From assembly GCF_029714425.1 (NCBI RefSeq), contig NZ_CP121668.1:2935501-2999500 (forward strand): a stretch of DNA of 64,000 nucleotides, in the 5' to 3' direction. The notes below the pieces were generated by a model. That model saw only the letters and a program-made list of their open reading frames with translations, searched no databases and was not told where the DNA came from. The stretch comes from Bradyrhizobium sp. CB2312. Its GTDB lineage: Bacteria; Pseudomonadota; Alphaproteobacteria; Rhizobiales; Xanthobacteraceae. The stretch's first letter is position 1; each line of letters opens with the position of its first letter. Position numbers and translations under genes: made by a program. Of this stretch, positions 18,296 through 27,055 are shown in pieces.

Positions 18296-19033
18296 ATGCA
18301 GAAGAGAAACAGGACGGTTGCGGTGATCGGCGCCGGTGACTTTATCGGCGGCGAGATTGCCAAGAAGTTCGCTTCCGAGGGCTTCACGGTCTTCGCCGGT
18401 CGTCGCAATGGCGACAAGCTCGCGCCGTTGGTCAAGGAGATCGAGGCCGCCGGCGGCGAGATCCACGCCCGCTCGCTCGATGCGCGAAAGGAGGAGGAAA
18501 TCATCTCGTTCCTCAATGACGCCGACAAGCACGCGCCGCTCGAGGTCTGCATCTTCAACATCGGCGCGAACGTGAATTTCCCGATCCTGGAGACCACCGA
18601 ACGTGTGTTCCGAAAGGTCTGGGAAATGGCCTGCTATTCCGGCTTCCTTGCGGGGCGCGAGGCCGCGCGGCTGATGCTGCCGCGTGGTGAGGGCAACATC
18701 TTCTTCACCGGCGCGACCGCGAGCTTGCGCGGCGGTTCCGGCTATGCCGCCTTCGCCAGCGCGAAGTTCGGCCTGCGAGCCGTCGCGCAGGCGATGGCGC
18801 GCGAACTCGGGCCGAAGAACATCCATGTCGCGCATCTTATCATTGACTCTGGCGTCGATACTGAATGGGTGCGGCAGCGCCGGCTTGAAGCGCTCGGCCC
18901 CAATGCGCTCGACGATCCGGACCTGCTGATGCCGCCAGCGTCGGTGGCCGCGTCCTATTGGCAACTCTACCAGCAGCCAAAGAGCGCCTGGACGTTCGAG
19001 CTCGAGATCCGCCCCTTCGGCGAGAAGTGGTAG
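18296..19033 (+). CDS. SDR-fold protein lacking the catalytic Tyr
   Basis: Short-chain dehydrogenase fold of 245 residues. It has an N-terminal nucleotide site (VAVIGAGDFIGGEIAKKF), a NIGAN motif in place of NNAG, and TGATAS before the active site. The catalytic YxxxK reads FASAK (Phe153, Lys157), so the usual proton donor is missing. The C-terminus WTFELEIRPFGEKW is shared with the SDR at 27056-27757. Function could be a reductase with altered chemistry or a non-catalytic partner. ATG 18296 lies 45 bp after the ligase stop. Confidence 0.85.
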   Translation: MQKRNRTVAVIGAGDFIGGEIAKKFASEGFTVFAGRRNGDKLAPLVKEIEAAGGEIHARSLDARKEEEIISFLNDADKHAPLEVCIFNIGANVNFPILETTERVFRKVWEMACYSGFLAGREAARLMLPRGEGNIFFTGATASLRGGSGYAAFASAKFGLRAVAQAMARELGPKNIHVAHLIIDSGVDTEWVRQRRLEALGPNALDDPDLLMPPASVAASYWQLYQQPKSAWTFELEIRPFGEKW

Positions 19034-19044
19034 GGGAAGCGCCA

Positions 19045-20226
19045 ATGGAGCTCGCGCTATCCCCGGAAGACGCGGCGTTTCGCGACGAAGTGCGCGCGTT
19101 CATCAACGACAACTATCCGGCCGCGATGCGTGTCCCCAATCCGGAGACCGACCTATCCAAGGAGCAGATGCTTCTATGGCATCGCGTCCTGCACAAGAAG
19201 GGCTGGATCGCGCCGCTCTGGCCCAAGGAATATGGCGGGCCCGGCTGGTCCATCACGCGCCGCTTCATCTTCGAGCAGGAGACCACGCGTGCCGGCACGA
19301 TGCCACCTTTGGCGTTCAGCGTCACCATGGTCGGTCCCGTCATCTATACGTTCGGCAATGAGGCGCAGAAGAAGAGGTTTCTTCCCCGCATCCTCTCGGG
19401 CGAGGACTGGTGGTGCCAGGGCTATTCGGAGCCCGGCTCGGGCTCGGATCTCGCCACCGTCCGCACCAAGGCGGTGCGCGACGGCGACCACTACATCGTC
19501 AACGGCCACAAGACCTGGACCACGTTGGCGCAGCATGCCGACTGGATCTTCTGCCTGGTGCGGACCGATCCAGCCGCAAAGCCGCAATCTGGCATCTCCT
19601 TCCTGCTGATCGACATGAAGTCGCCGGGCGTCACCGTGCGTCCGATCATCACCATCGACGGCTCCCATGAAGTCAACGACGTCTTCCTTGAAAACGTCCG
19701 CGTTCCCGTCGAAAACCTGATCGGCGAGGAGAACAAGGGCTGGACCTACGCCAAATTCCTGCTCGGCAACGAGCGCACCAGCATGGCCGGCATCGGCCGC
19801 TCGACGCGCTATATCGAGAAGCTGAAGAAGATCGTGAAGGCGGAGATTCCCGCGGACGATCCGGCGCATATCGAATTTGTCAGGGACATCGCCCGCATCG
19901 AGCTCGATGTGCTGGCGCTGGAAGCAACCGAGCTGCGCGTCGTTGCTCAAATGGCCCGCGGCATCGATCCGGGACCCGCGGCCTCGCTGTTCAAGATCCG
20001 CGGCACCGAGATATTCCAGGACATCACCGAGCTGACCCACCGCGCGGTCGGCAACTACGGGCTGGCCATCCGCGAGCACCCCGTCAGCGCCAATCACTTC
20101 ATGCCGGGACCGGATTACGGTCACACCGCGTCAGAGAAGTACCTGAACTCGCGCAAGCTCTCCATCTACGGCGGATCGAACGAGATCCAGCGCAACATCA
20201 TCGCCAAGGCCGTGCTCGGTCTCTAG
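19045..20226 (+). CDS. acyl-CoA dehydrogenase, large subunit type (PimC-like)
   Basis: FAD acyl-CoA dehydrogenase of 393 residues. The N-terminal domain has PLWPKEYGGPGWS, the flavin region CQGYSEPGSGSDLATVRT and KTWTTLAQHADW, and the C-terminal helix ends KLSIYGGSNEIQRNIIAKAV. ATG 19045 is only 11 bp after the SDR stop. With the next gene it forms a pair resembling the pimeloyl-CoA dehydrogenase large and small subunits (PimC/PimD) and the alpha2beta2 steroid dehydrogenases. It introduces the alpha-beta double bond; the substrate is the CoA ester made by the ligase (inference). Confidence 0.9.
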   Translation: MELALSPEDAAFRDEVRAFINDNYPAAMRVPNPETDLSKEQMLLWHRVLHKKGWIAPLWPKEYGGPGWSITRRFIFEQETTRAGTMPPLAFSVTMVGPVIYTFGNEAQKKRFLPRILSGEDWWCQGYSEPGSGSDLATVRTKAVRDGDHYIVNGHKTWTTLAQHADWIFCLVRTDPAAKPQSGISFLLIDMKSPGVTVRPIITIDGSHEVNDVFLENVRVPVENLIGEENKGWTYAKFLLGNERTSMAGIGRSTRYIEKLKKIVKAEIPADDPAHIEFVRDIARIELDVLALEATELRVVAQMARGIDPGPAASLFKIRGTEIFQDITELTHRAVGNYGLAIREHPVSANHFMPGPDYGHTASEKYLNSRKLSIYGGSNEIQRNIIAKAVLGL

Positions 20227-20251
20227 CGAACAGCAGCACGGGAGGAATCGG

Positions 20252-21382
20252 ATGGATATCCAGTTCACGGAAGAGCAGGAGCTGCTCCGATCCAGCGTCC
20301 AGCGCCTGCTGGGCGACCAGTATGGTTTCGATGCGCGCCGTAAGGCCGTCGCGAGCGAAGAGGGGTACAGCCGCAGTCAATGGCAGTCATTCGCCGAGCT
20401 CGGACTGCTGGCGGCGCCGTTCTCTGAGGACGTCGGCGGTCTCGGCGGCGGTCCGCTGTCGACCATGATCGTCATGCAGGAGTTCGGCCGTCATCTCGTG
20501 GTCGAGCCCTTCGTCGAGACGGTGGTGCTTGCCGGCGGCCTGATTGAGCACTTTGGATCCGCCGAGCAGAAGCAGGGCTTCATTCCCGACATCGTCGCCG
20601 GCAGCAAGGTGTGGGCGCTTGCCTGGACCGAGAAGGGCTCGCGCTTCGATCTTGCTAACGTCACTACGACGGCGCGGCGCCAGGGCAAGGACTATGTGTT
20701 GACCGGCCAAAAGACCGCGGTCATCGGCGCGCCCTGGGCGGACTTTCTGATCGTTTCGGCGCGCATGTCCGGTCAACAGCGCGATCGCGGCGGGGTCAGT
20801 CTCTTCGTGGTTGATCGCCGTGCCGCCAATCTAGATCTGCAGAGTTTCAAGACGATCGATGGCCGCCGCGCGGCGGAGATCAGCCTGCGCGGCGTCGCTG
20901 GCCAGCTGCTCGGTGAGGAGGGCGAGGGTGTGGCCGCGCTGGAAGCCTGCCGCGACCGTGCCATCGGCGCGCTCTGCGCCGAGGCGGTGGGTGCGATGGC
21001 TGAATTGAATGCCGCGACGCTAGAATATTCCAAGACCCGCAAGCAGTTCGGCACGACGATCGGCTCGTTCCAGGTGCTGCAGCATCGGATGGTCGACATG
21101 TTCATCGCGCATCAGGAAGCGCTCTCATTGATGCAGCATCTCACGCTGAGCCTGGATGCAGGCGAGGCCGGCGTGTCGCGTCTTGCGTCGGGCGCCAAGT
21201 CGAAGATCGGCTATGCCGGCAAGTTCATCGCCGATCAGGCGGTGCAGCTGCATGGCGGCATGGGCATGACCGACGAATTGAACGTCGGACACTATTTCAA
21301 GCGGATTTCCTCCATCAACATCCAGTTCGGCGATCCCGCCTTTCACGTGTTGCGCTACGCGCAGCTCGATGCGGCCGCCTAG
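20252..21382 (+). CDS. acyl-CoA dehydrogenase, small subunit type (PimD-like)
   Basis: A 376-residue acyl-CoA dehydrogenase homologue with MDIQFTEEQELLRSSVQRLL at the start, FSEDVGGLGGGPLSTMIVMQ, and HGGMGMTDELNVGHYFKR near the end. The flavin-contacting segment (WTEKGSRFDLANVTTTA) is less canonical than in its partner, as is usual in the small subunit of heteromeric enzymes. It starts 25 bp after the first dehydrogenase and is followed by the thiolase 13 bp later, a tight co-translated block. Confidence 0.9.
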   Translation: MDIQFTEEQELLRSSVQRLLGDQYGFDARRKAVASEEGYSRSQWQSFAELGLLAAPFSEDVGGLGGGPLSTMIVMQEFGRHLVVEPFVETVVLAGGLIEHFGSAEQKQGFIPDIVAGSKVWALAWTEKGSRFDLANVTTTARRQGKDYVLTGQKTAVIGAPWADFLIVSARMSGQQRDRGGVSLFVVDRRAANLDLQSFKTIDGRRAAEISLRGVAGQLLGEEGEGVAALEACRDRAIGALCAEAVGAMAELNAATLEYSKTRKQFGTTIGSFQVLQHRMVDMFIAHQEALSLMQHLTLSLDAGEAGVSRLASGAKSKIGYAGKFIADQAVQLHGGMGMTDELNVGHYFKRISSINIQFGDPAFHVLRYAQLDAAA

Positions 21383-21395
21383 CAGAGAGGCAGAC

Positions 21396-22583
21396 ATGAC
21401 GACTGAAGCAGTTATCGTTTCCACCGCGCGCACCGGCGTCGGCAAGGCCTACCGCGGCGCGCTCAACCACACCGATGGTCCGACCCTGGCGGGCCACGTG
21501 ATGGCCGAGGCCGTGAAGCGCGCCGGCATAGCGCCCGGCGAGGTCGAGGACGTGGTGATGGGCTGCGCCATGCAGCAGGGCACCATGGTGATGAACGTCG
21601 CTCGCAAGGGTGCGATCCGCGCCGGCCTGCCGGTCACCGTAGCCGGCACCACGATCGACCGCCAGTGTGCTTCCGGTTTGCAGGCGATCGCGGTGGCTGC
21701 GCGTTCGGTGATGCTCGACGGCGTCGAGATCGCAATCGGCGGTGGCATCGAGTCGATCAGCTTGGTGCAGAACGATCACATGAACAAGTTCCATGCCATC
21801 GATCAGGATCTCATGGCGATGAAGCCAGAGATGTACATGTCGATGCTCGAGACGGCCGAAGTGGTCGCCGAGCGTTACAAGATCGGCCGCGATCAGCAAG
21901 ACGAATACAGCCTCGAATGCCAGCGCCGCGTCGGCGCGGCGCTGCAGGGCGGCCGTTTCAACGACGAGATCGTGCCGATCACGACCAAGATGGCCGTCGT
22001 CGACAAGGACACCAAGCAGGTCAGCTATCAGCAGGTCACGCTGAGCCGGGATGAGGGCCCGCGGCCAGATACCACGGCGGAAGGCCTGTCGAAGATCAAG
22101 CCGGTGTTCGAGGGCAAGACCATCAGCGCCGGCAATGCCAGCCAGCTCTCGGATGGCGCCTCCGCCTGCGTGATCATGAGCGACAAGATCGCGGCGCAGA
22201 AAGGCCTGAAGCCGCTCGGCATCTTCCGCGGCTTCGTCGCTGCCGGCGTCGAGCCCGACGAGATGGGCGTCGGCCCGGTCGCTGCGATCCCGAGGCTCCT
22301 CAAGCGTCACAACCTCAAGATCGATGACATCGATCTCTGGGAGCTCAACGAGGCCTATGCGGTTCAGGTGATCTATTGCCGCGACAAGCTCGGCATCGAT
22401 CCCAGCAAGCTCAACGTCAACGGCGGTTCGATCGCGATCGGTCATCCCTATGGCATGACCGGCGCGCGGCTTACGGGGCATATCCTGCTCGAGGGCCGGC
22501 GGCGCAAGGCGAAATACGGCGTGGTGACCATGTGCATCGGCGGCGGCATGGGCGCGGCCGGTCTGTTCGAAATCATCCACTGA
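21396..22583 (+). CDS. acetyl-CoA acyltransferase (thiolase)
   Basis: A 395-residue thiolase. The nucleophilic Cys91 is in TIDRQCASGLQAIA, the His base in GGSIAIGHPYGMTGAR, and the second Cys in VTMCIGGGMGAAGLFE. It performs the CoA-dependent retro-Claisen cleavage that closes a beta-oxidation round. The neighbours supply CoA ligase and dehydrogenases, but no enoyl-CoA hydratase or canonical hydroxyacyl-CoA dehydrogenase is in the operon, so these steps must be supplied elsewhere or by the SDR-like proteins. Confidence 0.93.
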   Translation: MTTEAVIVSTARTGVGKAYRGALNHTDGPTLAGHVMAEAVKRAGIAPGEVEDVVMGCAMQQGTMVMNVARKGAIRAGLPVTVAGTTIDRQCASGLQAIAVAARSVMLDGVEIAIGGGIESISLVQNDHMNKFHAIDQDLMAMKPEMYMSMLETAEVVAERYKIGRDQQDEYSLECQRRVGAALQGGRFNDEIVPITTKMAVVDKDTKQVSYQQVTLSRDEGPRPDTTAEGLSKIKPVFEGKTISAGNASQLSDGASACVIMSDKIAAQKGLKPLGIFRGFVAAGVEPDEMGVGPVAAIPRLLKRHNLKIDDIDLWELNEAYAVQVIYCRDKLGIDPSKLNVNGGSIAIGHPYGMTGARLTGHILLEGRRRKAKYGVVTMCIGGGMGAAGLFEIIH

Positions 22584-22603
22584 TCGGAAGACGGAGTTTT
22601 CAC

Positions 22604-23614
22604 GTGAAGACAGCAATAACCGAACTGTTCGGCATCCAGCATCCGATCATCCAGGGCGGCATGCACTATGTCGGCTTCGCCGAGATGGCCGCGGCCGTGT
22701 CGAATGCCGGCGGTCTCGGCATCATCACGGGCCTGACACAGAAAACGCCGGAGCTCCTCGCCAAGGAGATCGCGCGCTGCCGCGACATGACCGACAAGCC
22801 GTTCGGCGTGAATCTGACCTTCCTGCCGACGCTGTCAGCCCCGCCCTATCCGGAATACATCGCCGTGATTCGCGAGGGCGGAATCAAGGCTGTCGAGACC
22901 GCGGGCCGCAGCCCGGAGGCCTACATGCCGGCGCTGAAGGCGGCCGGCATCAAGGTGATCCATAAATGCACCTCGGTGCGGCATTCGCTCAAGGCCGAGA
23001 AGATCGGCTGCGACGCCGTCAGTGTCGACGGTTTCGAATGCGGCGGTCATCCCGGCGAGGATGACATCCCGAACATGATCCTGCTGCCGCGGGCGGCGGA
23101 CGAACTGAAGATCCCGTTTGTGGCCTCCGGCGGCATGGCGGATGGACGCAGTCTCGTCGGCGCGCTAGCGATGGGCGCAGCCGGCATGAACATGGGCACG
23201 CGCTTCGTCGCCACCAAGGAAGCGCCGGTCCACGACAACGTGAAGCAGGCGCTGGTTGCGGCGACCGAGCTCGACACCGTGCTGGTGATGCGCGCCCTGC
23301 GCAACACCGAGCGGGTGCTGAAGAACAAGGGCGTCAGCGAATTGCTCGAGATCGAGCGCGAGAAGGGCGCAAGTCTGAAAATCGACGACATCCTCGACCA
23401 GGTGGCCGGCGTCTATCCGAAGGTGATGGTCGATGGGGAGATGGATGCCGGGGCCTGGAGCTGCGGCATGGTGGTCGGGCTGATCCACGACATCCCGACG
23501 GTCAAGGAACTGATCGACCGCATCATGGCGGAAGCGGAGGCGATCATCCGCCAGCGGTTGACCGGCTTCCTTGACGGCAAGGTCGAGACGCAACGGGCGC
23601 GTGCGGTCGCCTGA
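22604..23614 (+). CDS. nitronate monooxygenase-family flavoprotein
   Basis: FMN TIM-barrel protein of 336 residues starting at GTG 22604 (MKTAITELFGIQHPIIQGGM). GGHPGED and FVASGGMADGRSLVGALAMGA with MGTRF are the phosphate-binding and substrate loops of the NMO/2-nitropropane dioxygenase family. Besides nitronate oxidation, this fold serves as a ring-modifying enzyme or as an enoyl reductase in CoA pathways, including steroid ring degradation. Its place between thiolase and a maleylacetate reductase-like gene suggests a pathway step rather than detoxification (inference). Confidence 0.88.
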   Translation: MKTAITELFGIQHPIIQGGMHYVGFAEMAAAVSNAGGLGIITGLTQKTPELLAKEIARCRDMTDKPFGVNLTFLPTLSAPPYPEYIAVIREGGIKAVETAGRSPEAYMPALKAAGIKVIHKCTSVRHSLKAEKIGCDAVSVDGFECGGHPGEDDIPNMILLPRAADELKIPFVASGGMADGRSLVGALAMGAAGMNMGTRFVATKEAPVHDNVKQALVAATELDTVLVMRALRNTERVLKNKGVSELLEIEREKGASLKIDDILDQVAGVYPKVMVDGEMDAGAWSCGMVVGLIHDIPTVKELIDRIMAEAEAIIRQRLTGFLDGKVETQRARAVA

Positions 23615-23711
23615 CGAAGGGCGAGATACGAGCACAAGACCGGGGTGGCTGACGGCGTCGCGATGCTGACGCCGCAGTGGTGAGCAGAAAAGAACATCAG
23701 GGAGGAAGAGC

Positions 23712-24872
23712 ATGCCTGTCGTAGGTAGCCATCAATACCCCACCATGGAATCCGTGATCTACGGCAAGCCCGCGGCGGAGGCGCTGCGGGAGGAGGCCGA
23801 GCGCCTGGGCGCCAAGCGCGTCTATCTGATCGCGAGCCGCACGCTCAATACGACGACCGACGAGATCGAGAAGATTCGGACGGCGCTCGGTCCACGCCAT
23901 GCCGCGACCTTTGACGGGGTGCCGCAGCACACGACCCGGGACGTGGTCACGCAGATCGCCCGGCAGGCCAAGGACGCCCAGGCCGACCTGGTCGTTGCAA
24001 TCGGCGGCGGCTCGGTGGTCGATGCGGCAAAGATCGTGCTGATGTGCATGGAGCACGAGATCTTAGAGCCGATGGGGCTCGATGGGTTCGAGACCACGCC
24101 GGACCGCCGCTTCGGGCCATTCCGAACCCCGAAAGTGCGCATGATCGCCATCCCGAGCACGCTCTCCGGCGGCGAGTACAATTCGGGTGCGCTGGTCACC
24201 GACACCGGCCGCAAGCTGAAGCAGATTTTCAATCATCCGATGATGATGCCGCGAAGCATCATCCTCGATCCAGCGATCACGAAATACACACCCGAGAAGC
24301 TCTGGCTGGGATCAGGTACGCGCGCGATGGACCACGGCATCGAGGCGATCTGCTCCAGCCGTCCCAATGTGCTCGTCGACGCCGTGTGCCAGCAGGGCTT
24401 GCGCTATCTGTACGACGGACTCCGGCGCACCAAGGACAATCCGAACGATGAAGCGGCGCGGCTGAACTGTCAGTTGGGGTCCTGGATGTCAGCTTTCGGG
24501 TTGCAATCGCGCGTTCCGATGGGTGCCAGCCATGCCATCGGCCATGTCCTCGGTGGAACCTGCGACGTGCCGCATTATTTCTGCACGGCCGTGATGATGC
24601 CAAGCGTGCTCCGATACAACCGGCCCGCTACGGAGGCTGCTCAGAGAACGATCGCAGCGGCGCTTGGCGCACCGGAACGGGATGCCAGCGACGCATTTGC
24701 GACGTTCATCGCGGAGCTCGGCTTGCCGCAGAGGCTCGCGGACGTCGGCGTTGCCGAGGACCGTTTCGAGTTGATCGGCAAGAACGCAATGCTGTCCATC
24801 TTCACGAGGGCGAACCCTCAGCCGATCCGTGAGCCCGGCGACGTCGTCAAGATCCTCAAATTGGCCGCCTGA
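23712..24872 (+). CDS. maleylacetate reductase-like iron-containing alcohol dehydrogenase
   Basis: Iron-ADH fold of 386 residues: NAD loop VVAIGGGSVVDAAKIV, PSTLSGGEYNSGA, and metal ligands in MDHGIEAICS and ASHAIGHVLGGTCDVPH. Maleylacetate reductases have this length and these features and feed aromatic ring-cleavage products to beta-ketoadipate. A broader alcohol dehydrogenase role is also possible. GGGAGGAAGA just upstream supports ATG 23712; the 97-bp gap after the NMO gene is the largest in this part of the operon. Confidence 0.85.
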   Translation: MPVVGSHQYPTMESVIYGKPAAEALREEAERLGAKRVYLIASRTLNTTTDEIEKIRTALGPRHAATFDGVPQHTTRDVVTQIARQAKDAQADLVVAIGGGSVVDAAKIVLMCMEHEILEPMGLDGFETTPDRRFGPFRTPKVRMIAIPSTLSGGEYNSGALVTDTGRKLKQIFNHPMMMPRSIILDPAITKYTPEKLWLGSGTRAMDHGIEAICSSRPNVLVDAVCQQGLRYLYDGLRRTKDNPNDEAARLNCQLGSWMSAFGLQSRVPMGASHAIGHVLGGTCDVPHYFCTAVMMPSVLRYNRPATEAAQRTIAAALGAPERDASDAFATFIAELGLPQRLADVGVAEDRFELIGKNAMLSIFTRANPQPIREPGDVVKILKLAA

Positions 24873-24945
24873 AGAAGCGCCAAGTGTCCGTCACGGCCTG
24901 CCGCACGGAAGGCCGCGCGCAAAAGCAACACTGGAGGAACACGTG

Positions 24946-26145
24946 ATGTTCAGGAGCATCCGACTGGCCTGTGCACTCTTGATCGTGGCAGCCGCACCCT
25001 GCTGGGCGGGCGATTCGGTCGGTGTCACCGCAACAAGCATCAAGATTGGCGGCATCTTTCCGCTCAGCGGACCAGCTTCCTCGATCGGCCAGGTCGGACA
25101 TGGCGTGCTGGCGTATATGCGATCGGTCAACGAGCGCGGCGGCATTAATGGACGCAAGATCGACTATCTGCTGCTCGACGACGCCTACAGCCCGCCGAAA
25201 TCCGTGGAGCATGCACGAAAACTCGTCGAGAGCGACGAAGTGGCGTTCATGTTCAGCCAGCTCGGTACCGCAGGCAACACGGCGGTGGCGAAATATCTGG
25301 CTGCCAAGCGCGTGCCGACGATTGCGATCGTCACAGGCGCGAGCAAGTTCACCAGTGTCAAGGATTATCCGCTGACCACCACCGGACTCGTCAGCTATGA
25401 CACCGAAGGGAAGATCTACGCCAAGTATCTGACGCGCGCGTTGCCCTCGGCGAAATACGCCATTCTCTACCAGAATGACGATCTGGGCCGCGACTACGTC
25501 GGCGCGTTCAAGGCCGTTCTCGGCCCTGAGTTCGACAAGCGCGTAGTCACCGCCAGCTACGAGGTCACCGAGCCGACGATCGACTCGCAGGTCGTGGCGC
25601 TGAAGAGTTCCGGCGCGCAGGCGCTGTTCATCGCCGGCACGCCCAAGTTCGCCGCGCAGGCGATCCGCCGGGCGGCCGAGACGGCGTGGAAGCCGACGAT
25701 CCTGATCAATTTCCCATCGTCGTCGATTGCCGGAACGATCAAACCGGCGGGGCTGGAGAATTCCGTGGGCGTCATCGTCGGCACCTTCAACAAGGATCCA
25801 AACGACGAGAGCTGGAAGGACGACGAGGCCATCAAGGCCTATCGCGCCTTCTTCGATCGGTATCTGGCGGGCTCCGATATCACCAATACGAGTTATCTGA
25901 CCGGCTATCAGCAGGGCATGCTGCTGGAACAGATCCTCAGACAATGCGGCGACGACCTCTCGCGCGAGAACGTCATTAGGCAAGCGAAGTCGCTGAAGAA
26001 CTTCACACTGTCGACCGCATTGCCCGGCATCCGGATCAACACCAGCGAAACCAACAACATGGTCTGGACGCAACTGCAGCTTCAGCGCTGGACCGGAACC
26101 CGCTGGGAGCCGTTCGGCGGGATTCTTGACGCAAGCTCGGAGTAA
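24946..26145 (+). CDS. LivK-type ABC transporter substrate-binding protein
   Basis: Periplasmic type I binding protein of 399 residues. The Sec signal peptide is MFRSIRLACALLIVAAAPCWA. IKIGGIFPLSGPASSIGQVGHG opens lobe 1 and GGINGRKIDYLLLDDAYSP follows, as in branched-chain amino acid and aromatic-acid binding proteins. ATG 24946 overlaps a GTG one codon earlier, with GGAGGAAC upstream. No permease or ATPase gene accompanies it, so it would have to dock to a Liv system elsewhere, such as the set at 52.9-56.3 kb. Confidence 0.9.
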   Translation: MFRSIRLACALLIVAAAPCWAGDSVGVTATSIKIGGIFPLSGPASSIGQVGHGVLAYMRSVNERGGINGRKIDYLLLDDAYSPPKSVEHARKLVESDEVAFMFSQLGTAGNTAVAKYLAAKRVPTIAIVTGASKFTSVKDYPLTTTGLVSYDTEGKIYAKYLTRALPSAKYAILYQNDDLGRDYVGAFKAVLGPEFDKRVVTASYEVTEPTIDSQVVALKSSGAQALFIAGTPKFAAQAIRRAAETAWKPTILINFPSSSIAGTIKPAGLENSVGVIVGTFNKDPNDESWKDDEAIKAYRAFFDRYLAGSDITNTSYLTGYQQGMLLEQILRQCGDDLSRENVIRQAKSLKNFTLSTALPGIRINTSETNNMVWTQLQLQRWTGTRWEPFGGILDASSE

Positions 26146-26218
26146 CCCATCCGCCGCGTGACTTCTCGGCCTCGAGGCGAGGACCGACGAGGGCGGAGAC
26201 GATCAGGAGGAAGCCATC

Positions 26219-27025
26219 ATGGCCGACTTGCGGATATTCTCCTACTTGCCGAACCCCCGGGTCTGGAAGGCGACCATCGCAGCGCGGTTCTGCAGTGTGG
26301 AGGTCGAGGTCAGGGGAGCTCCGCCCAAGGAGCTGCGGGACTGGTTGTGGGACTATGACGCCCATCCTTTGGCAGAGCATGAACGCTCCTCGCTATCTTC
26401 GCTGGCGCGAGCCGGTCGCGTTGGGCTGACCGGCTCGCGCCTCTTCAAGACCGATGCGTTCATGACAGCGCAGCCGTTCGGCAATGTGCCTGCTGCCTTC
26501 GGGCCTGATGGCAAAATCGGGATCTTCGAATCGAACAGCATCATGCGGGCGGTGGCACGGCTCGGCGAGTCGAAGTCCGGGCTCTACGGGCACGATGCCT
26601 ATGAGGCGTCCAGGATCGACAGCTTTCTCGACGTCAGCCTGGTGTTTGCCCGGGATGCGCAGATCTATCTCTTGGCGCTGTCGGGCGGCACGGTCGATGC
26701 GGCCGTTCACGCACGTGCAAGGGAAGCGTTTGCGATCTATGCATCAGGGATCGAGCAGGCGTTGTTCCCGCGGCGCGAGGCACTGGTGGGTACGGGATTA
26801 TCGCTGGCCGATATCTGCTTTGCCGCAGAGCTTGCGCTGTTCATGAATGAGCATACGCGGGCCGACCAATTGCACAAGCGCGGGCTGGACAGGATCCTGC
26901 ATCCGGCGGTGCGGGATGAATATCCGCGGACCTTTGCTCATTTCGCTCGTCTCGTCGAACACGTGCATTTCCAGCCTGATCTGAAGCCATACGTCGAAAA
27001 GCTGTTGGCGAAGGCTGGCAACTGA
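26219..27025 (+). CDS. glutathione S-transferase family protein
   Basis: A 268-residue cytosolic GST-like protein. The N-terminal thioredoxin-like half opens ADLRIFSYLPNPRVWKATIA and ends with GKIGIFESNSIMRAVARLG, the ES(N) glutathione-contact motif. The helical C-terminal half contains GTGLSLADICFAAELALF, the usual GST helix 6 signature. Elongation factor 1B gamma-like GSTs have the same start. AGGAGG precedes ATG 26219. With the kappa-like isomerase at the operon head, it points to glutathione chemistry in the pathway (inference). Confidence 0.85.
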   Translation: MADLRIFSYLPNPRVWKATIAARFCSVEVEVRGAPPKELRDWLWDYDAHPLAEHERSSLSSLARAGRVGLTGSRLFKTDAFMTAQPFGNVPAAFGPDGKIGIFESNSIMRAVARLGESKSGLYGHDAYEASRIDSFLDVSLVFARDAQIYLLALSGGTVDAAVHARAREAFAIYASGIEQALFPRREALVGTGLSLADICFAAELALFMNEHTRADQLHKRGLDRILHPAVRDEYPRTFAHFARLVEHVHFQPDLKPYVEKLLAKAGN

Positions 27026-27055
27026 CCTGCCGGCCGAACGTGGAGGACTAATTGC

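Noticed and set aside
21315..22616. 433-codon minus-strand open frame opposite the thiolase
   Set aside because: Antisense shadow; the thiolase on the plus strand has all catalytic residues and a proper start.
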